Shown: positions 1 to 9,472, numbered from the stretch's first letter. The stretch is DNA of 63,467 nt from Candidatus Avimonas caecicola (GCA_904419875.1 CAJFTG010000021.1:1-63467); one strand, 5' to 3'. Numbers and translations are program-made. The notes: a model not told the origin generated them from the sequence alone.

Positions 1-20
1 CGTTCCAACATCGACGTGCT

Positions 21-68
21 CTGAGCCAATGAGCCAATTTGGCTGAGCCTTTTTGCGCATCTGAGCCA
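21..68. repeat. Short direct repeats upstream of wecB
   Basis: The hexamer TGAGCC occurs four times in this 48-base stretch, three times as CTGAGCC. The stretch lies between the left edge of the window and the wecB ribosome binding site. A TGA in the first repeat could end an upstream reading frame that enters from outside (codons reading Ser-Asn-Ile-Asp-Val-Leu), but six codons are too few to be sure. No role is assigned. Confidence 0.4.
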
Positions 69-116
69 TTTTACGCTGTTGTCTCTGCTCCCTGCGCCCC
101 AAAGAAAGGAAACGCT

Positions 117-1217
117 ATGGGAAAACATTGGAAAATTGTCACCGTGGTAGGCGCCCGGCCGCAGTTTATCAAGGCGGCGGCGGTTTCCCGCGTGCTTCGG
201 CAGAAACATGAGGAAATCCTCATTCACACCGGACAGCACTATGACGGCAACATGTCCGACATCTTTTTCGAAGAACTGCATATCCCCCGGCCGGACTACA
301 ATCTCGGCGTCGGGTCGGGAAGCCATGCCAGGCAGACGGCGGCGATGATGGTGGGGATTGAAGAAATTCTGCTGAAGGAAAAGCCGGATTATCTGATGGT
401 CTACGGCGATACCAACTCCACCCTGGCCGGGGCGGTCGCCGCCTCTAAAATCCTTATCCCGGTTATCCATGTGGAGGCGGGGCTGCGCTCCTTCAACATG
501 GCGATGCCGGAGGAACAGAACCGCATCCTGACCGACCGCATTTCCCGTTTTCTGTTCTGCCCCACCGAAACGGCGGTAAACCATCTGAAGGATGAGGGGA
601 TCACCCGGGGGGTATACAATGTCGGAGACGTAATGTGCGATGCGGTGCTGTATTATTCCCGTGAAATGGAAAAGAACCCTTCCGCCTTCTATTTTGGCCG
701 CCTACAGGGACTGTTCCACCCGATCGAACCGGTTGGCCGCTGGTATCTTGCCACGATTCACCGGGCGGAAAACACCGATTCCCTGGAAAAAATCCGCAGC
801 GTTCTGGGTGCTTTTGAGCAGTTGGACGCCCCGGTGCTCTTCCCCGTCCATCCCCGCACCAAGGGCATGGTCCGGGAGCTCTGCGCCGCGCACGACTACG
901 GCAACATCCTGTTCACGGAGCCGATGGGCTATCTGGACATGCTCTATTTTACCAGGAATGCGGTCAAAGCGATTACCGATTCCGGCGGCCTGCAGAAAGA
1001 GGCCTATATTCTCGACACCCCCTGCGTTACCGTACGGGATCAAACGGAGTGGGTAGAAACCCTGAACGGCGGGCATAACGTCCTCGCCCGGCCGCAGACG
1101 CAGGATATTCTGGACAAGGTCCGCCATACCGTCATCGACAGGTCAAACCGGCCGCCGTACTATGGCGCCGGCCGGGCGGCGGAACAAATTCTGGAAATTC
1201 TGGACAGCGCCGGCTGA
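117..1217 (+). CDS. wecB: UDP-N-acetylglucosamine 2-epimerase (non-hydrolysing)
   Basis: A 366-residue cytoplasmic enzyme that interconverts UDP-GlcNAc and UDP-ManNAc, the precursor of ManNAc-type sugars in surface polysaccharides. Seen: the N-terminal Rossmann start VVGARPQFIKAA, HTGQHYD, the YGDTNS and HVEAGLRS motifs, EEQNRILTDRIS, and the C-terminal nucleotide-binding stretch DSGGLQKEA, in the order usual for this family and at its usual length. The ATG at 117 is chosen over an in-frame ATG at 39 because AAGAAAGGAA sits just upstream and homology begins a few residues after it; the upstream codons are Cys/Ala/Pro-rich junk. It is the first complete gene of a sugar-nucleotide operon and is followed after 43 bases by an oxidoreductase. 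A different 2-epimerase of the same fold, capG, lies further down. Confidence 0.9.
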   Translation: MGKHWKIVTVVGARPQFIKAAAVSRVLRQKHEEILIHTGQHYDGNMSDIFFEELHIPRPDYNLGVGSGSHARQTAAMMVGIEEILLKEKPDYLMVYGDTNSTLAGAVAASKILIPVIHVEAGLRSFNMAMPEEQNRILTDRISRFLFCPTETAVNHLKDEGITRGVYNVGDVMCDAVLYYSREMEKNPSAFYFGRLQGLFHPIEPVGRWYLATIHRAENTDSLEKIRSVLGAFEQLDAPVLFPVHPRTKGMVRELCAAHDYGNILFTEPMGYLDMLYFTRNAVKAITDSGGLQKEAYILDTPCVTVRDQTEWVETLNGGHNVLARPQTQDILDKVRHTVIDRSNRPPYYGAGRAAEQILEILDSAG

Positions 1218-1260
1218 ACCGCCTCTCAGAAAGAAACTGGTACAAGAAAGGAAATTGCTG

Positions 1261-2340
1261 ATGAATTACGCACTGATCGGCTGCGGGCGCATCTCGTTCA
1301 ACCACGTGGCCGCCGCGTTGGAAAACAAGCTGAACATCGTCGCGCTGTGCGACGTGATCCCCGCCCACATGGAGGAAAAGATCCAGCGGTTCCAGCTTCC
1401 CGACACGGTAAAACAATATACCGATTACCGTCAAATGCTGAAAAACGAAAAGCTCGATCTGGTCGCCATCGCCACCGAAAGCGGGAAGCACGCCGCCATC
1501 GCGCTGGACTGCATCGAGGCGGGGGTGAACCTGATTATCGAAAAGCCGATCGCCCTGTCGCTGGCGGATGCGGACAAAATCATCGCCCGGGCGGAGGAAA
1601 AGGGCGTGAATGTCTGCGCCTGCCATCAGAACCGCTTCAACAAATCCATCCAGAAGATCCGGGAGGCCATGGAAGAAGGGCGCTTCGGCCGCCTTTTCCA
1701 CGGCGCGGCGCACATCCGGTGGAACCGCGGCCCCGCTTACTATGAGCAGGCGCCGTGGCGCGGCACCTGGGAGCAGGACGGCGGGGCGCTGATGAATCAA
1801 TGCATCCATAACATCGACCTGCTGCGCTGGATGATGGGCGACGAGGTGGACGAGGTCATGGCCTACACCGACAACCTCAACCACGGCTACATCCAGGCGG
1901 AGGACCTCGGCATCGCGGTGGTGCGGTTCAGGAACGGCGCGTACGGCATGATCGAAGGCACCACCAACATCTACCCGAAAAACCTGGAGGAAACCCTGTA
2001 CCTCTTCGGGGAAACCGGGACGGTCAAGGCGGGCGGCAAGTCGGTGAACATCATCGAGGAGTGGCTGTTCGGGGACGGGAAGGACGACCCGGAGGAAATC
2101 AAGGCCCGCTTCCACGAAAACCCGCCGAACGTCTACGGCTTCGGCCACAACCCGCTGTATGCGGACGTCATCGACGCCTGCCGAACCGGCCGCAGGCCCT
2201 ACGTGGACGCCCGGGCGGGCCGGCGGGCGCTGGAGCTGGTGCTGGCGATTTACCTTTCCGCGGCGGAGCACCGGCCGGTAAAGCTGCCGCTGGACGCCTG
2301 CTCGACCATGGATTTTGCGGGGCGGTTCGGTCATGAATAA
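1261..2340 (+). CDS. Gfo/Idh/MocA oxidoreductase, probable sugar-nucleotide 3-dehydrogenase (WlbA/WbpB-like)
   Basis: A 359-residue NAD(P)-dependent oxidoreductase. Seen: N-terminal dinucleotide fold beginning YALIGCGRISFNHV, the EKPIALSLADAD motif with the conserved Lys, and the later HNIDLLRWMMGDE stretch holding the usual catalytic His region. The ATG at 1261 follows AAGAAAGGAAATTGCTG; the longer frame to 1162 runs back over wecB and is rejected. The stop overlaps the start of the next gene (ATGAATAA), so the two are probably translationally coupled. In the UDP-GlcNAc3NAcA pathway an enzyme of this family oxidises C3 of a UDP-GlcNAc uronate, and the next gene is the matching acetyltransferase; that assignment is inferred from the pairing. 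The partner 6-dehydrogenase is not in the window, and a candidate aminotransferase lies only at 30.1 kb. Confidence 0.8.
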   Translation: MNYALIGCGRISFNHVAAALENKLNIVALCDVIPAHMEEKIQRFQLPDTVKQYTDYRQMLKNEKLDLVAIATESGKHAAIALDCIEAGVNLIIEKPIALSLADADKIIARAEEKGVNVCACHQNRFNKSIQKIREAMEEGRFGRLFHGAAHIRWNRGPAYYEQAPWRGTWEQDGGALMNQCIHNIDLLRWMMGDEVDEVMAYTDNLNHGYIQAEDLGIAVVRFRNGAYGMIEGTTNIYPKNLEETLYLFGETGTVKAGGKSVNIIEEWLFGDGKDDPEEIKARFHENPPNVYGFGHNPLYADVIDACRTGRRPYVDARAGRRALELVLAIYLSAAEHRPVKLPLDACSTMDFAGRFGHE

Positions 2341-2926
2341 GGAAAACCGGCCGGAAACGGCCTCCCGCTTTTTTGTGCATGAAAGCAGCTATGTCGACGA
2401 AGGGGTCGAGATCGGCGAGGGCACAAAGATCTGGCATTTCTGCCATATCCAGACCGGCGCGGTCATCGGGGCGCACTGCTCCTTCGGCCAGAACGTCAAC
2501 GTATCCAACAACGTCCGGGTAGGCGACCATGTGAAGGTGCAGAACAACGTCTCCCTTTATGAGGGGGTGGAGCTGGAGGATTATGTGTTCTGCGGCCCGT
2601 CGATGGTGTTTACCAACGACCTCACCCCCCGCAGCCGCTATCCCAAAGGCAGCGCCGGCTACAAAAAAACCCGGGTGCGGGAAGGCGCGACCATCGGGGC
2701 GAATGCCACCATCGTATGCGGGCATACTATCGGCAGATGCGCGCTGATCGCCGCGGGCGCCGTGGTGACCAGAGACGTGCGGGACCACGCGCTGATGGCG
2801 GGGGTCCCCGCCCGGCAGATTGGCTGGGCCTGCGAGTGCGGCGCCGTGCTGAACGGGGATTTGTCCTGCCCTGACTGCGGCCGGCGGTACCATGAAACGG
2901 AAGACGGCCTGGCCGAAACACGTTAG
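2333..2926 (+). CDS. Left-handed beta-helix sugar-nucleotide N-acetyltransferase (WbpD/WlbB-like)
   Basis: A 197-residue hexapeptide-repeat acyltransferase. Seen: long runs of hexapeptide repeats from about residue 12 to 165 (for example IGEGTKIWHFCHI, AVIGAHCSFGQNV, VKVQNNVSLYEGV), the KGSAGYKKTRVREGATIGAN segment, and a C-terminal Cys-rich tail with CECG and CPDCG that resembles a small zinc ribbon; this tail is usual in the WbpD/WlbB group. Family knowledge: these enzymes N-acetylate the 3-amino group of UDP-2-acetamido-3-amino sugars. It begins inside the end of the dehydrogenase gene. The start at 2333 is preferred because the next upstream in-frame ATG (2315) lies deeper in that gene. 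The N-terminus contains several His residues near the expected active site. Confidence 0.82.
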   Translation: MNKENRPETASRFFVHESSYVDEGVEIGEGTKIWHFCHIQTGAVIGAHCSFGQNVNVSNNVRVGDHVKVQNNVSLYEGVELEDYVFCGPSMVFTNDLTPRSRYPKGSAGYKKTRVREGATIGANATIVCGHTIGRCALIAAGAVVTRDVRDHALMAGVPARQIGWACECGAVLNGDLSCPDCGRRYHETEDGLAETR

Positions 2927-3012
2927 CGGACGCCGCTGCCCCGGGAAGGGGTCCTTCCCCGCCGGAGAAAAGCGCGGCGGACAAGCCGGGTAATTTTTAG
3001 GAGGAAACGCAT

Positions 3013-4044
3013 ATGCTGTTTACCGGAAAAACACTGTTGATCACCGGGGGAACCGGCTCGTTCGGCAACGCCGTGCTGGAACGCTTTCTGCAGACCGACA
3101 TCGGGGAGATCCGCATCTTCTCCCGGGACGAGAAAAAGCAGGACGACATGCGCCATACCTACCACAACGACAAAATCAAGTATTACATCGGGGATGTCCG
3201 CGACCCCGCCAGCATCCAAAACGCGATGCACGGGGTGGACTACGTTTTCCATGCCGCCGCGCTCAAGCAGGTGCCCTCCTGCGAATTTTTCCCGATCGAG
3301 GCGGTCAAGACCAATGTGTTCGGCACCGAAAACGTACTGAACGCCGCCATTGAGGCCGGGGTGCGGAAGGTGATCTGCCTGTCCACCGATAAAGCCGCCT
3401 ATCCGGTCAACGCCATGGGCACCTCCAAGGCGATGATGGAAAAGGTGTTTGTGGCCAAGTCCCGCACCGTTTCCCCGGACAAGACCCTGATCTGCGGGAC
3501 GCGGTACGGCAACGTCCTGTGCTCCCGCGGCTCGGTGATTCCGCTGTTCATCGAACAGATCAAGACCGGCAAGCCGATCACCATTACCGAACCGGCGATG
3601 ACCCGCTTCATCATGAGCCTGGAAGAGGCGGTGGAGCTTGTGCTTTTCGCCTTCGAGCACGCGGAGAGCGGTGATATCCTGGTGCAGAAGGCCCCCTCCT
3701 GCACCATTCAGGTGCTGGCGGATGCGGTGAAGCAGATCTTCCACGCGGAGGACCATCCGACCAAGGTGATCGGCATCCGGCACGGGGAGAAGATGTTTGA
3801 AACCCTGCTGACCAACGAGGAATGCGCCAGCGCCATCGACCTGGGCAACTTCTACCGCGTGCCGGCGGACAAACGGGACCTCAACTATGACAAATACTTC
3901 ATCAACGGCACCCAGCAGCGTCTGCTGCTGGAGGAGTTCGATTCAAACAACACCGAGCTGCTGACCGTGGAAGAGGTCAAGGCAAAGCTGTTGAGCCTCG
4001 AATATATCCAAAACGAGCTGGCCGTCTGGGAAGCGCAGCGGTAA
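3013..4044 (+). CDS. capE: UDP-GlcNAc 4,6-dehydratase/5-epimerase, inverting (CapE/WbjB)
   Basis: A 343-residue short-chain dehydrogenase/reductase that makes the first step of UDP-L-FucNAc (and related L-sugars) from UDP-GlcNAc. Seen: nucleotide motif TGGTGSFGNAV, the acidic DVRD, AAALKQVPSCE with the Met/Lys-type active site of this subfamily in place of the common YxxxK, LSTDKAAYPVNAMGTSK, and GTRYGNVLCSRGSV. The start follows AGGAGG at a normal distance. The order capE-capF-capG is the same as in staphylococcal type 5/8 capsule loci, which is what lifts this from a generic dehydratase to CapE. Eighty-six bases of GC-rich spacer separate it from the previous gene, with no promoter that I could recognise. 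Confidence 0.9.
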   Translation: MLFTGKTLLITGGTGSFGNAVLERFLQTDIGEIRIFSRDEKKQDDMRHTYHNDKIKYYIGDVRDPASIQNAMHGVDYVFHAAALKQVPSCEFFPIEAVKTNVFGTENVLNAAIEAGVRKVICLSTDKAAYPVNAMGTSKAMMEKVFVAKSRTVSPDKTLICGTRYGNVLCSRGSVIPLFIEQIKTGKPITITEPAMTRFIMSLEEAVELVLFAFEHAESGDILVQKAPSCTIQVLADAVKQIFHAEDHPTKVIGIRHGEKMFETLLTNEECASAIDLGNFYRVPADKRDLNYDKYFINGTQQRLLLEEFDSNNTELLTVEEVKAKLLSLEYIQNELAVWEAQR

Positions 4045-4062
4045 AACGGGGAGGCGGACTTC

Positions 4063-5172
4063 ATGCGGATTCTCATAACCGGCGCCAACGGGTTCATCGG
4101 CAGAAACCTTACCGCCGAGCTGCGCAACCGCGGATACACGGACATCCGCGCCTTTGACACGGACACCGACCCCTCGCTGCTTTACGTCTGGGCGGCGGAC
4201 TGCGACTTTGTCTTTCATCTCGCCGGGGTAAACCGCCCGCAGGAGGAAGCGGAATTCATGGCCGGAAACGCCGGCTTCACCTCCTCCCTGCTGGACGCGC
4301 TGCGCCGGCAGAAAAACACCTGCCCGGTCATGCTGGCTTCCTCGATCCAGGCGGCGCTGGACAACCCTTACGGCCGCAGCAAGCGGGCCGGAGAAGAGCT
4401 GTTGTCCTCCTATGGGCGGGAAACCGGCGCGGACGTGCTGATTTACCGCTTTCCCAACGTTTTCGGCAAATGGTGCCGCCCGCATTACAACAGCGTGATC
4501 GCCACCTTCTGCCACAGCCTCGCCCGGGAACTGCCGATCACGGTAAACGACCCCTCCGTCCTTCTCCGGCTGGTCTATATCGACGACTTGGTGGAGGAGC
4601 TCATCCGCGCGCTGGAGCGGCAGGAAACCAGAGAGGGCGATTTCTGCGTGATCCCGGTGACTCACACCGCCTCTCTGGGAGAAATCGCAGATATTCTCCG
4701 TTCTTTTCCCGAAAGCCGCCGCACCCTCGCCGTGCCGGATATGGGCGACCCGCTGACCAGAAAGCTGTACAGCACCTATCTGAGCTATCTTCCGGAAGAC
4801 GGCTTTGCCTATCCGCTGAGAAAGAATGCGGACGCGCGGGGTTCCTTCACCGAGATTCTGCGCACCGTGGACCGGGGGCAGTTCTCGGTCAACATCGCCA
4901 AACCGGGGGTCACCAAGGGGAACCACTGGCACCACAGCAAAAATGAAAAGTTCCTGGTGGTCAGCGGCAAGGGGATCATCCGCTTCCGCCGCATCGATTC
5001 CGAGCAGGTGCTCGAATACCCGGTGGACGGCGAAAATCCGACGGTGGTGGATATCCCCACCGGCTATACCCACAGCATCCAAAACATCGGGGAAGACGAT
5101 TTGGTTACCTTCATGTGGGCCAACGAACCGTTTGATCCCGACCATCCGGACACCTATCCCCTCCCTGTATGA
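4063..5172 (+). CDS. capF: Bifunctional capsular polysaccharide enzyme CapF (reductase plus cupin)
   Basis: A 369-residue two-domain enzyme. Seen: an N-terminal short-chain dehydrogenase domain beginning ILITGANGFIGRNL with DCDFVFHLAGVNRP and NPYGRSK (the Tyr and Lys of the active site), then from about residue 245 a C-terminal cupin with GSFTEILRT, GQFSVNIAKPG, KGNHWHHSKNEKFLVVSG (metal His cluster) and IPTGYTHSIQNIGEDDL. Family knowledge: the cupin removes C3 epimerisation ambiguity and the SDR domain reduces the 4-keto group on the way to UDP-L-TalNAc/FucNAc. Its stop overlaps an ATG at 5169 (ATGA), but the likely capG start is 5217. The start at 4063 follows GGGGAGG. Confidence 0.92.
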   Translation: MRILITGANGFIGRNLTAELRNRGYTDIRAFDTDTDPSLLYVWAADCDFVFHLAGVNRPQEEAEFMAGNAGFTSSLLDALRRQKNTCPVMLASSIQAALDNPYGRSKRAGEELLSSYGRETGADVLIYRFPNVFGKWCRPHYNSVIATFCHSLARELPITVNDPSVLLRLVYIDDLVEELIRALERQETREGDFCVIPVTHTASLGEIADILRSFPESRRTLAVPDMGDPLTRKLYSTYLSYLPEDGFAYPLRKNADARGSFTEILRTVDRGQFSVNIAKPGVTKGNHWHHSKNEKFLVVSGKGIIRFRRIDSEQVLEYPVDGENPTVVDIPTGYTHSIQNIGEDDLVTFMWANEPFDPDHPDTYPLPV

Positions 5173-5216
5173 CAAGCGGGGAGGGCTTTCCGTGCAACGG
5201 GGAAAGGCGGCAGGAC

Positions 5217-6368
5217 ATGAACGATCATACGATGAACGCGACGAAAAAGCTGAAGGTGATGACTGTCCTCGGCACCCGGCCGGAGATCATCCGGCTTTCG
5301 GCCTGCATCCGGGCCTGCGACCGGTATTTCAACCATATCCTGGTACATACCGGCCAGAACTGGGATTACACCCTGAATCAGGTGTTTTTCGACGACCTCG
5401 GCCTGCGCGCTCCGGACTGCTATCTGGAGAGCGTGGGGGCAGACCTGGGGGAAACCATGGGGAACATCATCGCCAAATCCTATGCGGTCATGGCCAGAGA
5501 ACGGCCGGACGCCGTGCTGATACTGGGGGATACCAACTCCGCCCTTTCCGCCATTTCGGCCAAGCGGCTGAAGATCCCGATCTTCCACATGGAGGCGGGC
5601 AACCGCTGCTGGGACTGGAACGTATCCGAAATGATCAACCGCAAGATCGTGGACCATATCGCCGACATCAACCTCCCCTATACCGAGCATTCACGCCGCT
5701 ATCTCCTGTCCGAAGGAATCGACGGGAAGACCGTTTTCGTCACCGGCTCCCCCATGCGGGAGGTGCTGCGCGAGCACAGGGAACGGATTGAGCAAAGCGA
5801 CGTGCTCGGGCGGCTCGGGCTGGAAAAGAGGAAATATATCCTGGTGTCCGCCCACCGGGAGGAAAATATCGACAACGAAGAAAACTTTTTCGACCTGATG
5901 AACGCGATCAACCGGATTGCGGAAACCTACCGCCTGCCGGTGATCTATTCCACCCACCCCCGCTCCAGAAAATTCATCGAGGCGCGGGGCTTCAGCTTCC
6001 ATCCGCTGGTGCGGAGCCTCAAGCCCTTCGGCTTTTTCGACTACAACCACCTGCAGATGAACAGCTACTGCGTCCTGTCGGACAGCGGCACCCTGTCGGA
6101 GGAGTCGGCCATGCTGCACTTCACCGGGGTGCTCCTGCGCACCTCCACCGAACGGCCGGAGGTGCTGGACAAAGGCACCGTCGTGATCGGCGGCATCAAG
6201 GGCGAGGACGTGGAGCAGGCGCTGGAGCTGGCGGTCGCCATGCGGGAAAACGGGGAGGAAACCGCCATGGCGGAGGATTACGCCGACACCAATGTCTCCG
6301 CCAAGGTGGTCAAGCTGATCCAGAGCTATACCAAAATCGTCAATCAAACGGTCTGGCTGAAGCGGTGA
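5217..6368 (+). CDS. capG: UDP-L-TalNAc/FucNAc 2-epimerase (CapG/WbjD)
   Basis: A 383-residue non-hydrolysing 2-epimerase, the last step to UDP-L-FucNAc. Seen: VLGTRPEIIRLSACI near the N-terminus, HTGQNWDYTLNQVFF, LGDTNSALS, HMEAGNRCWDWNVSEMINR and SDSGTLSEESAML. WDWNVSE and GNRC in place of the WecB versions fit the CapG/WbjD subgroup rather than a second WecB. The start at 5217 has GGAAAGGCGG in front of it; the alternative at 5169 overlaps the capF stop as ATGA but has no Shine-Dalgarno sequence, and 5232 is a further in-frame ATG. It follows capF directly and completes the set of three. Confidence 0.9.
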   Translation: MNDHTMNATKKLKVMTVLGTRPEIIRLSACIRACDRYFNHILVHTGQNWDYTLNQVFFDDLGLRAPDCYLESVGADLGETMGNIIAKSYAVMARERPDAVLILGDTNSALSAISAKRLKIPIFHMEAGNRCWDWNVSEMINRKIVDHIADINLPYTEHSRRYLLSEGIDGKTVFVTGSPMREVLREHRERIEQSDVLGRLGLEKRKYILVSAHREENIDNEENFFDLMNAINRIAETYRLPVIYSTHPRSRKFIEARGFSFHPLVRSLKPFGFFDYNHLQMNSYCVLSDSGTLSEESAMLHFTGVLLRTSTERPEVLDKGTVVIGGIKGEDVEQALELAVAMRENGEETAMAEDYADTNVSAKVVKLIQSYTKIVNQTVWLKR

Positions 6369-6839
6369 CGCGGGCCTGTCCGCGCAGCGCCCGCCGCCCG
6401 GCTTCCGCGCGGCCCTCCGTCCCGCCTGTCCCGGCGCGGAGGAAGGCCGTTCAAGCCGTCCGCTCTGCCTGCCGCCGCGGGACGGCGGGGTTCGGCGCGA
6501 AGACGGAAGGCGGCCGGGTGTCCATTGTGCGGCCGGCGCCGGACGGCAGCCGGGAGCGCCGGACGGTCCGCCCGGCAAAGCCCCTCCGCCCCAGGCAGGC
6601 CGTGATAAAATCGCAGCGGCTTGTGACTAAGCGGCGCCGGCACTGCCGTATACTTAAATTATGCGGCCCCGCATGTACCCGGGCCCGCGGCCTGCCTGGC
6701 CGAACGGAGGGCGGCGCTCCGGGAAGGGCGGAGAACCGAAAACGGGGCACGACCGGCATGAAAAGCGCGATAAACACAATAAACACGGAAGACAGAAAAG
6801 GGATTGAAACAGGATTTAGAGCAAAAGGGTTGACGTAAA
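6369..6839. other. Non-coding GC-rich spacer between capG and the glycosyltransferase
   Basis: No reading frame here has natural composition: the longest plus frame is Arg/Pro/Ala-rich and has no ribosome binding site. From about 6760 to the next start the sequence becomes A-rich. A TATACT-like element near 6650 has no good partner 17 bases upstream, so no promoter is claimed. The spacer is long for genes that share a pathway and may hold a promoter for the glycosyltransferase. Confidence 0.5.
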
Positions 6840-8066
6840 ATGAAGATATGGATTTTCAACAACTACAGCCATCTCCCCGATCAGGGCGGATTAAACCGGC
6901 ATTATTTTTTTGCCAGGCAGCTTCAGAAAATGGGACACGAGCCGGTGGTATTCACGGGGAGCCATCCGCATAACACCAGCATGCAGATGATCGAGGGCCG
7001 GGAGGCGTACCGGGTCGGGCAGGCCGAGCCGTTCCCCTGGGTGTATGTCCGGACATGCAACTATGAGGGCAGCCTCCTCAAGCGGGTCTGGTCGATGCTT
7101 CAGTTTTACCGTAACGCCAAAAAAGCGGCGGCGCACTTTGGCCGGCCGGACGTTATCCTCGGCTCCTCCCCGCATCCCCTGGACGCGGTGCTCGCCATCC
7201 GCCTGGGGAAAAAATACGCCTGCCGGTCGATTGCCGAAGTGCGCGACCTGTGGCCCGAATCCATTGTTGCCTACGGCGTCGCCGGGCCGCACAACCCTGC
7301 CGTCATCGCGCTGCGCGGGCTTGAAAAATGGATTTACAAAAAGGCGGATTCCCTGATCTTCACCCTGGAAGGCGCCTACGATTACATTATTGAGCAGGGA
7401 TGGGGGAAGAGCATTCCCCGCTCAAAGGTCCATTATATCAATAACGGCGTCGATCTGGAGGCTTTTCGCCATAACCGGGAGCACTGCCGGATTGACGACC
7501 CGGACTTAACCGACCCGGACATTTTCCGCGTGGTGTACGTGGGCTCTGTCCGCCAGGTCAATCATCTGGGGGGGCTGCTGGACGCGGCCAAAAAAGTGGA
7601 GGACCCCCGCATCCGGTTCCTGATCTGGGGCGACGGAGACGAGCGGCCCGCGCTGGAACAGCGGGTGCGGGATGAAAAGATACCCAATGTGAAATTCAAA
7701 GGCCGGGTGGACAAAAAATATATTCCTTATATTGTCAGCTGCGCCGATCTCAACCTGATCCACAGCGGGAGCGAGGGGGATTCGCTGTTCCGCTTTGGAA
7801 TCAGCTTCAACAAAATGTTTGACTGCCTGGCGGCCGGGAAACCAATCCTCATGGATATCGTAGCCAGCTACAACCCGGTGGAGCAGTGGAAGGCCGGGTT
7901 CTGTTTTAAGGACGCCAAGGATATCCCGGACGCGATTGAGCGGGTCCGGAACGCCGACCCGGAAAGCAGGCGGCTCATGGAGCAAAACGCCTGCCGGGCA
8001 GCGGAAAATTTTGATTTCCGCGTGCTGACGGAAAAGCTGATCTGCGTGATGGAGGGGAAGGCTTAA
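6840..8066 (+). CDS. wbuB: Glycosyltransferase family 4, WbuB-type L-FucNAc transferase
   Basis: A 408-residue GT-B glycosyltransferase. Seen: N-terminal domain IWIFNNYSHLPDQGGLNRHY, typical of the WbuB group, VILGSSPHPLDAV, EVRDLWPESI, then a C-terminal domain starting near residue 220 with FRVVYVGSVRQVNHLGGLLDA, IWGDGDERPALEQR and NKMFDCLAAGKPILMD, the last containing the donor-binding region. WbuB enzymes transfer L-FucNAc to the lipid-linked sugar in O-antigen or capsule synthesis, which fits the three UDP-FucNAc genes just upstream. The start follows AAAAGGG. No membrane segment is visible; such enzymes act at the inner face of the membrane. The exact acceptor cannot be read from sequence. 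Confidence 0.85.
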   Translation: MKIWIFNNYSHLPDQGGLNRHYFFARQLQKMGHEPVVFTGSHPHNTSMQMIEGREAYRVGQAEPFPWVYVRTCNYEGSLLKRVWSMLQFYRNAKKAAAHFGRPDVILGSSPHPLDAVLAIRLGKKYACRSIAEVRDLWPESIVAYGVAGPHNPAVIALRGLEKWIYKKADSLIFTLEGAYDYIIEQGWGKSIPRSKVHYINNGVDLEAFRHNREHCRIDDPDLTDPDIFRVVYVGSVRQVNHLGGLLDAAKKVEDPRIRFLIWGDGDERPALEQRVRDEKIPNVKFKGRVDKKYIPYIVSCADLNLIHSGSEGDSLFRFGISFNKMFDCLAAGKPILMDIVASYNPVEQWKAGFCFKDAKDIPDAIERVRNADPESRRLMEQNACRAAENFDFRVLTEKLICVMEGKA

Positions 8067-9283
8067 AGCCGTACTCCCGCCCCTTCCGTGTCCCGGAAAC
8101 AGGGCCAGCCTGGCCGGATGCCGATTTATTCATTGGGGGAGATGAAGGAAGTCCCCTTTGTGCCGGCGGCCAATTCCCCGCGGGTTTTCTCTCGGCTTTG
8201 TGAGCGCGGCTCCTGGCTGGATGCGTTAGGGCGGTTAAGATTTCCTTTCGATTGTTGCCTCTTATAACCGGTGACAAGGCGGCACGGTGTAAAGAGAGAT
8301 GACAAAATAACAGATCATGCCAAATTGTACCCCTAAAAACAGACCGCCCAAATGAAATAATATTTCTCGATCGGCATGGCGGCCGCTATCCGATACCCCG
8401 CGAATATCCGCCCGGTAAAACCACAATCCGCAGCATGGAATAAGAAGTATCATAAAACCAAAACAGCCCACTCTTCCCATTCGTTCAGGAATTTCAACGG
8501 CCCTGTTTTTTCATCCATTCCGAAAACCATCTTTGTTTTCCATCCCAGAATATCCGGAATCCTTATGACAAGCATAAAAACAAGCCCCTTTTTCGCTGCC
8601 CCCATAAATTCCGGTCGGCCGCCCGGTTACTCCAGGAAAAGCAGAGCATAAAGCCGGGAACCGTTCTGCATTATTTCTCCCTGTCGGCGGCGTTGTCCCC
8701 GGCAAACAGCCGCGCCGCTTCCTGCCGCCCCTCGCCGTATGGGACGGCAGCCGGGGAGAGAAACGGCCTTGCTCCATGTCAAATTCCATACCGCCCGCTT
8801 CCGTGCCTGCGCCCGTCTGCCGGAAGGCGCCGGATAACGGCGGCCGTATGCGGGCAGGCGCTTTTTTAAAGCGGTATTGCCCGGTGCGGACAGGAATACG
8901 GTTTTTACCGCCGCATTTTGAAACGAAAAGCGGGAGCGGGCCAAGCCGTAAAAATCGCAACTGCGCTTATCCGGCACGCCGTATTCCGTGCCCGCGGCAG
9001 CCGGCCTCTTTGCCCCGGCGCGGCGCGCTCCATCGTCTTTGGCGGGAACGCTTTCGCGGCTAAACCGTATTCGGTCCGGGCCGCCGCTTTGCCGAAAAAC
9101 GGGAAAACGCGCGCCGGCGCAACCGGCCATCCGCGTACAGCGAAAAACGCCATGCAGGCGCGCCGTCATTAATTTTTTCCGCCGGGTTTTTCCTGTCTAT
9201 CCGCCTGTTTTTTTCGCACACTATTGTCGGAAGACCGCCCAAGGCGTGTCTTTCGATTGTTTGTGCAGAAAGGCGGGAAATCC
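8067..9283. other. 1.2 kb without a convincing gene; possible decayed small frames
   Basis: Most frames here are Arg/Ala/Pro-rich shadows. On the minus strand two short frames look more natural: one of about 41 codons starting near 8576 behind GAAAAAGGGG, and one of 72 codons at 8262-8480 that encodes two hydrophobic stretches (GFMILLIPCCGLWFY and GLFLGVQFGMICYFV). They lie in an AT-richer patch and in different frames, as would be expected of a small membrane-protein gene broken by a frameshift. From 8650 to 9180 I see nothing but GC-rich sequence. Confidence 0.4.
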
Positions 9284-9472
9284 ATGATCGAAGGCATCAA
9301 CGGCGTGAATCCGCTCAGCATCGCCGCCATCAGGGATTGGCGGCAGCGGCGGGAGCAGGATTTTTACTCGTTGCCCGAGGAAGTGCAGGAGCAGCTGAAC
9401 GCCCATGCGGACGAATTCCATTCGGAAGAGGAAATGATCCGGTATGTCCGTGATCTGGGGCTGCGCTCCTGA
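9284..9472 (+). CDS. Small uncharacterised protein (62 aa), first of a tandem pair
   Basis: A 62-residue acidic, mainly helical soluble protein with no signal peptide. The ATG at 9284 follows AAAGGCGGG; the upstream extension to 9224 is not supported. Its C-terminal half (SLPEEVQEQLNAHADEF, then EEEMIRYVRDL) can be aligned with the protein encoded 36 bases downstream (SLPAYVQETIHQSGVEI, then KQQLQQCADHL), so the two look like diverged tandem copies. Domain unknown. A short hydrophobic/acidic heptad pattern suggests a helix-turn-helix-like bundle or a protein-protein adaptor, but this is only an impression. Both genes end at one terminator. Confidence 0.6.
   Translation: MIEGINGVNPLSIAAIRDWRQRREQDFYSLPEEVQEQLNAHADEFHSEEEMIRYVRDLGLRS

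Noticed and set aside
1-24. C-terminal end of an upstream gene (Arg-Ser-Asn-Ile-Asp-Val-Leu-stop)
   Set aside because: Eight codons at the window edge are too few to identify a gene or even be sure of the frame.
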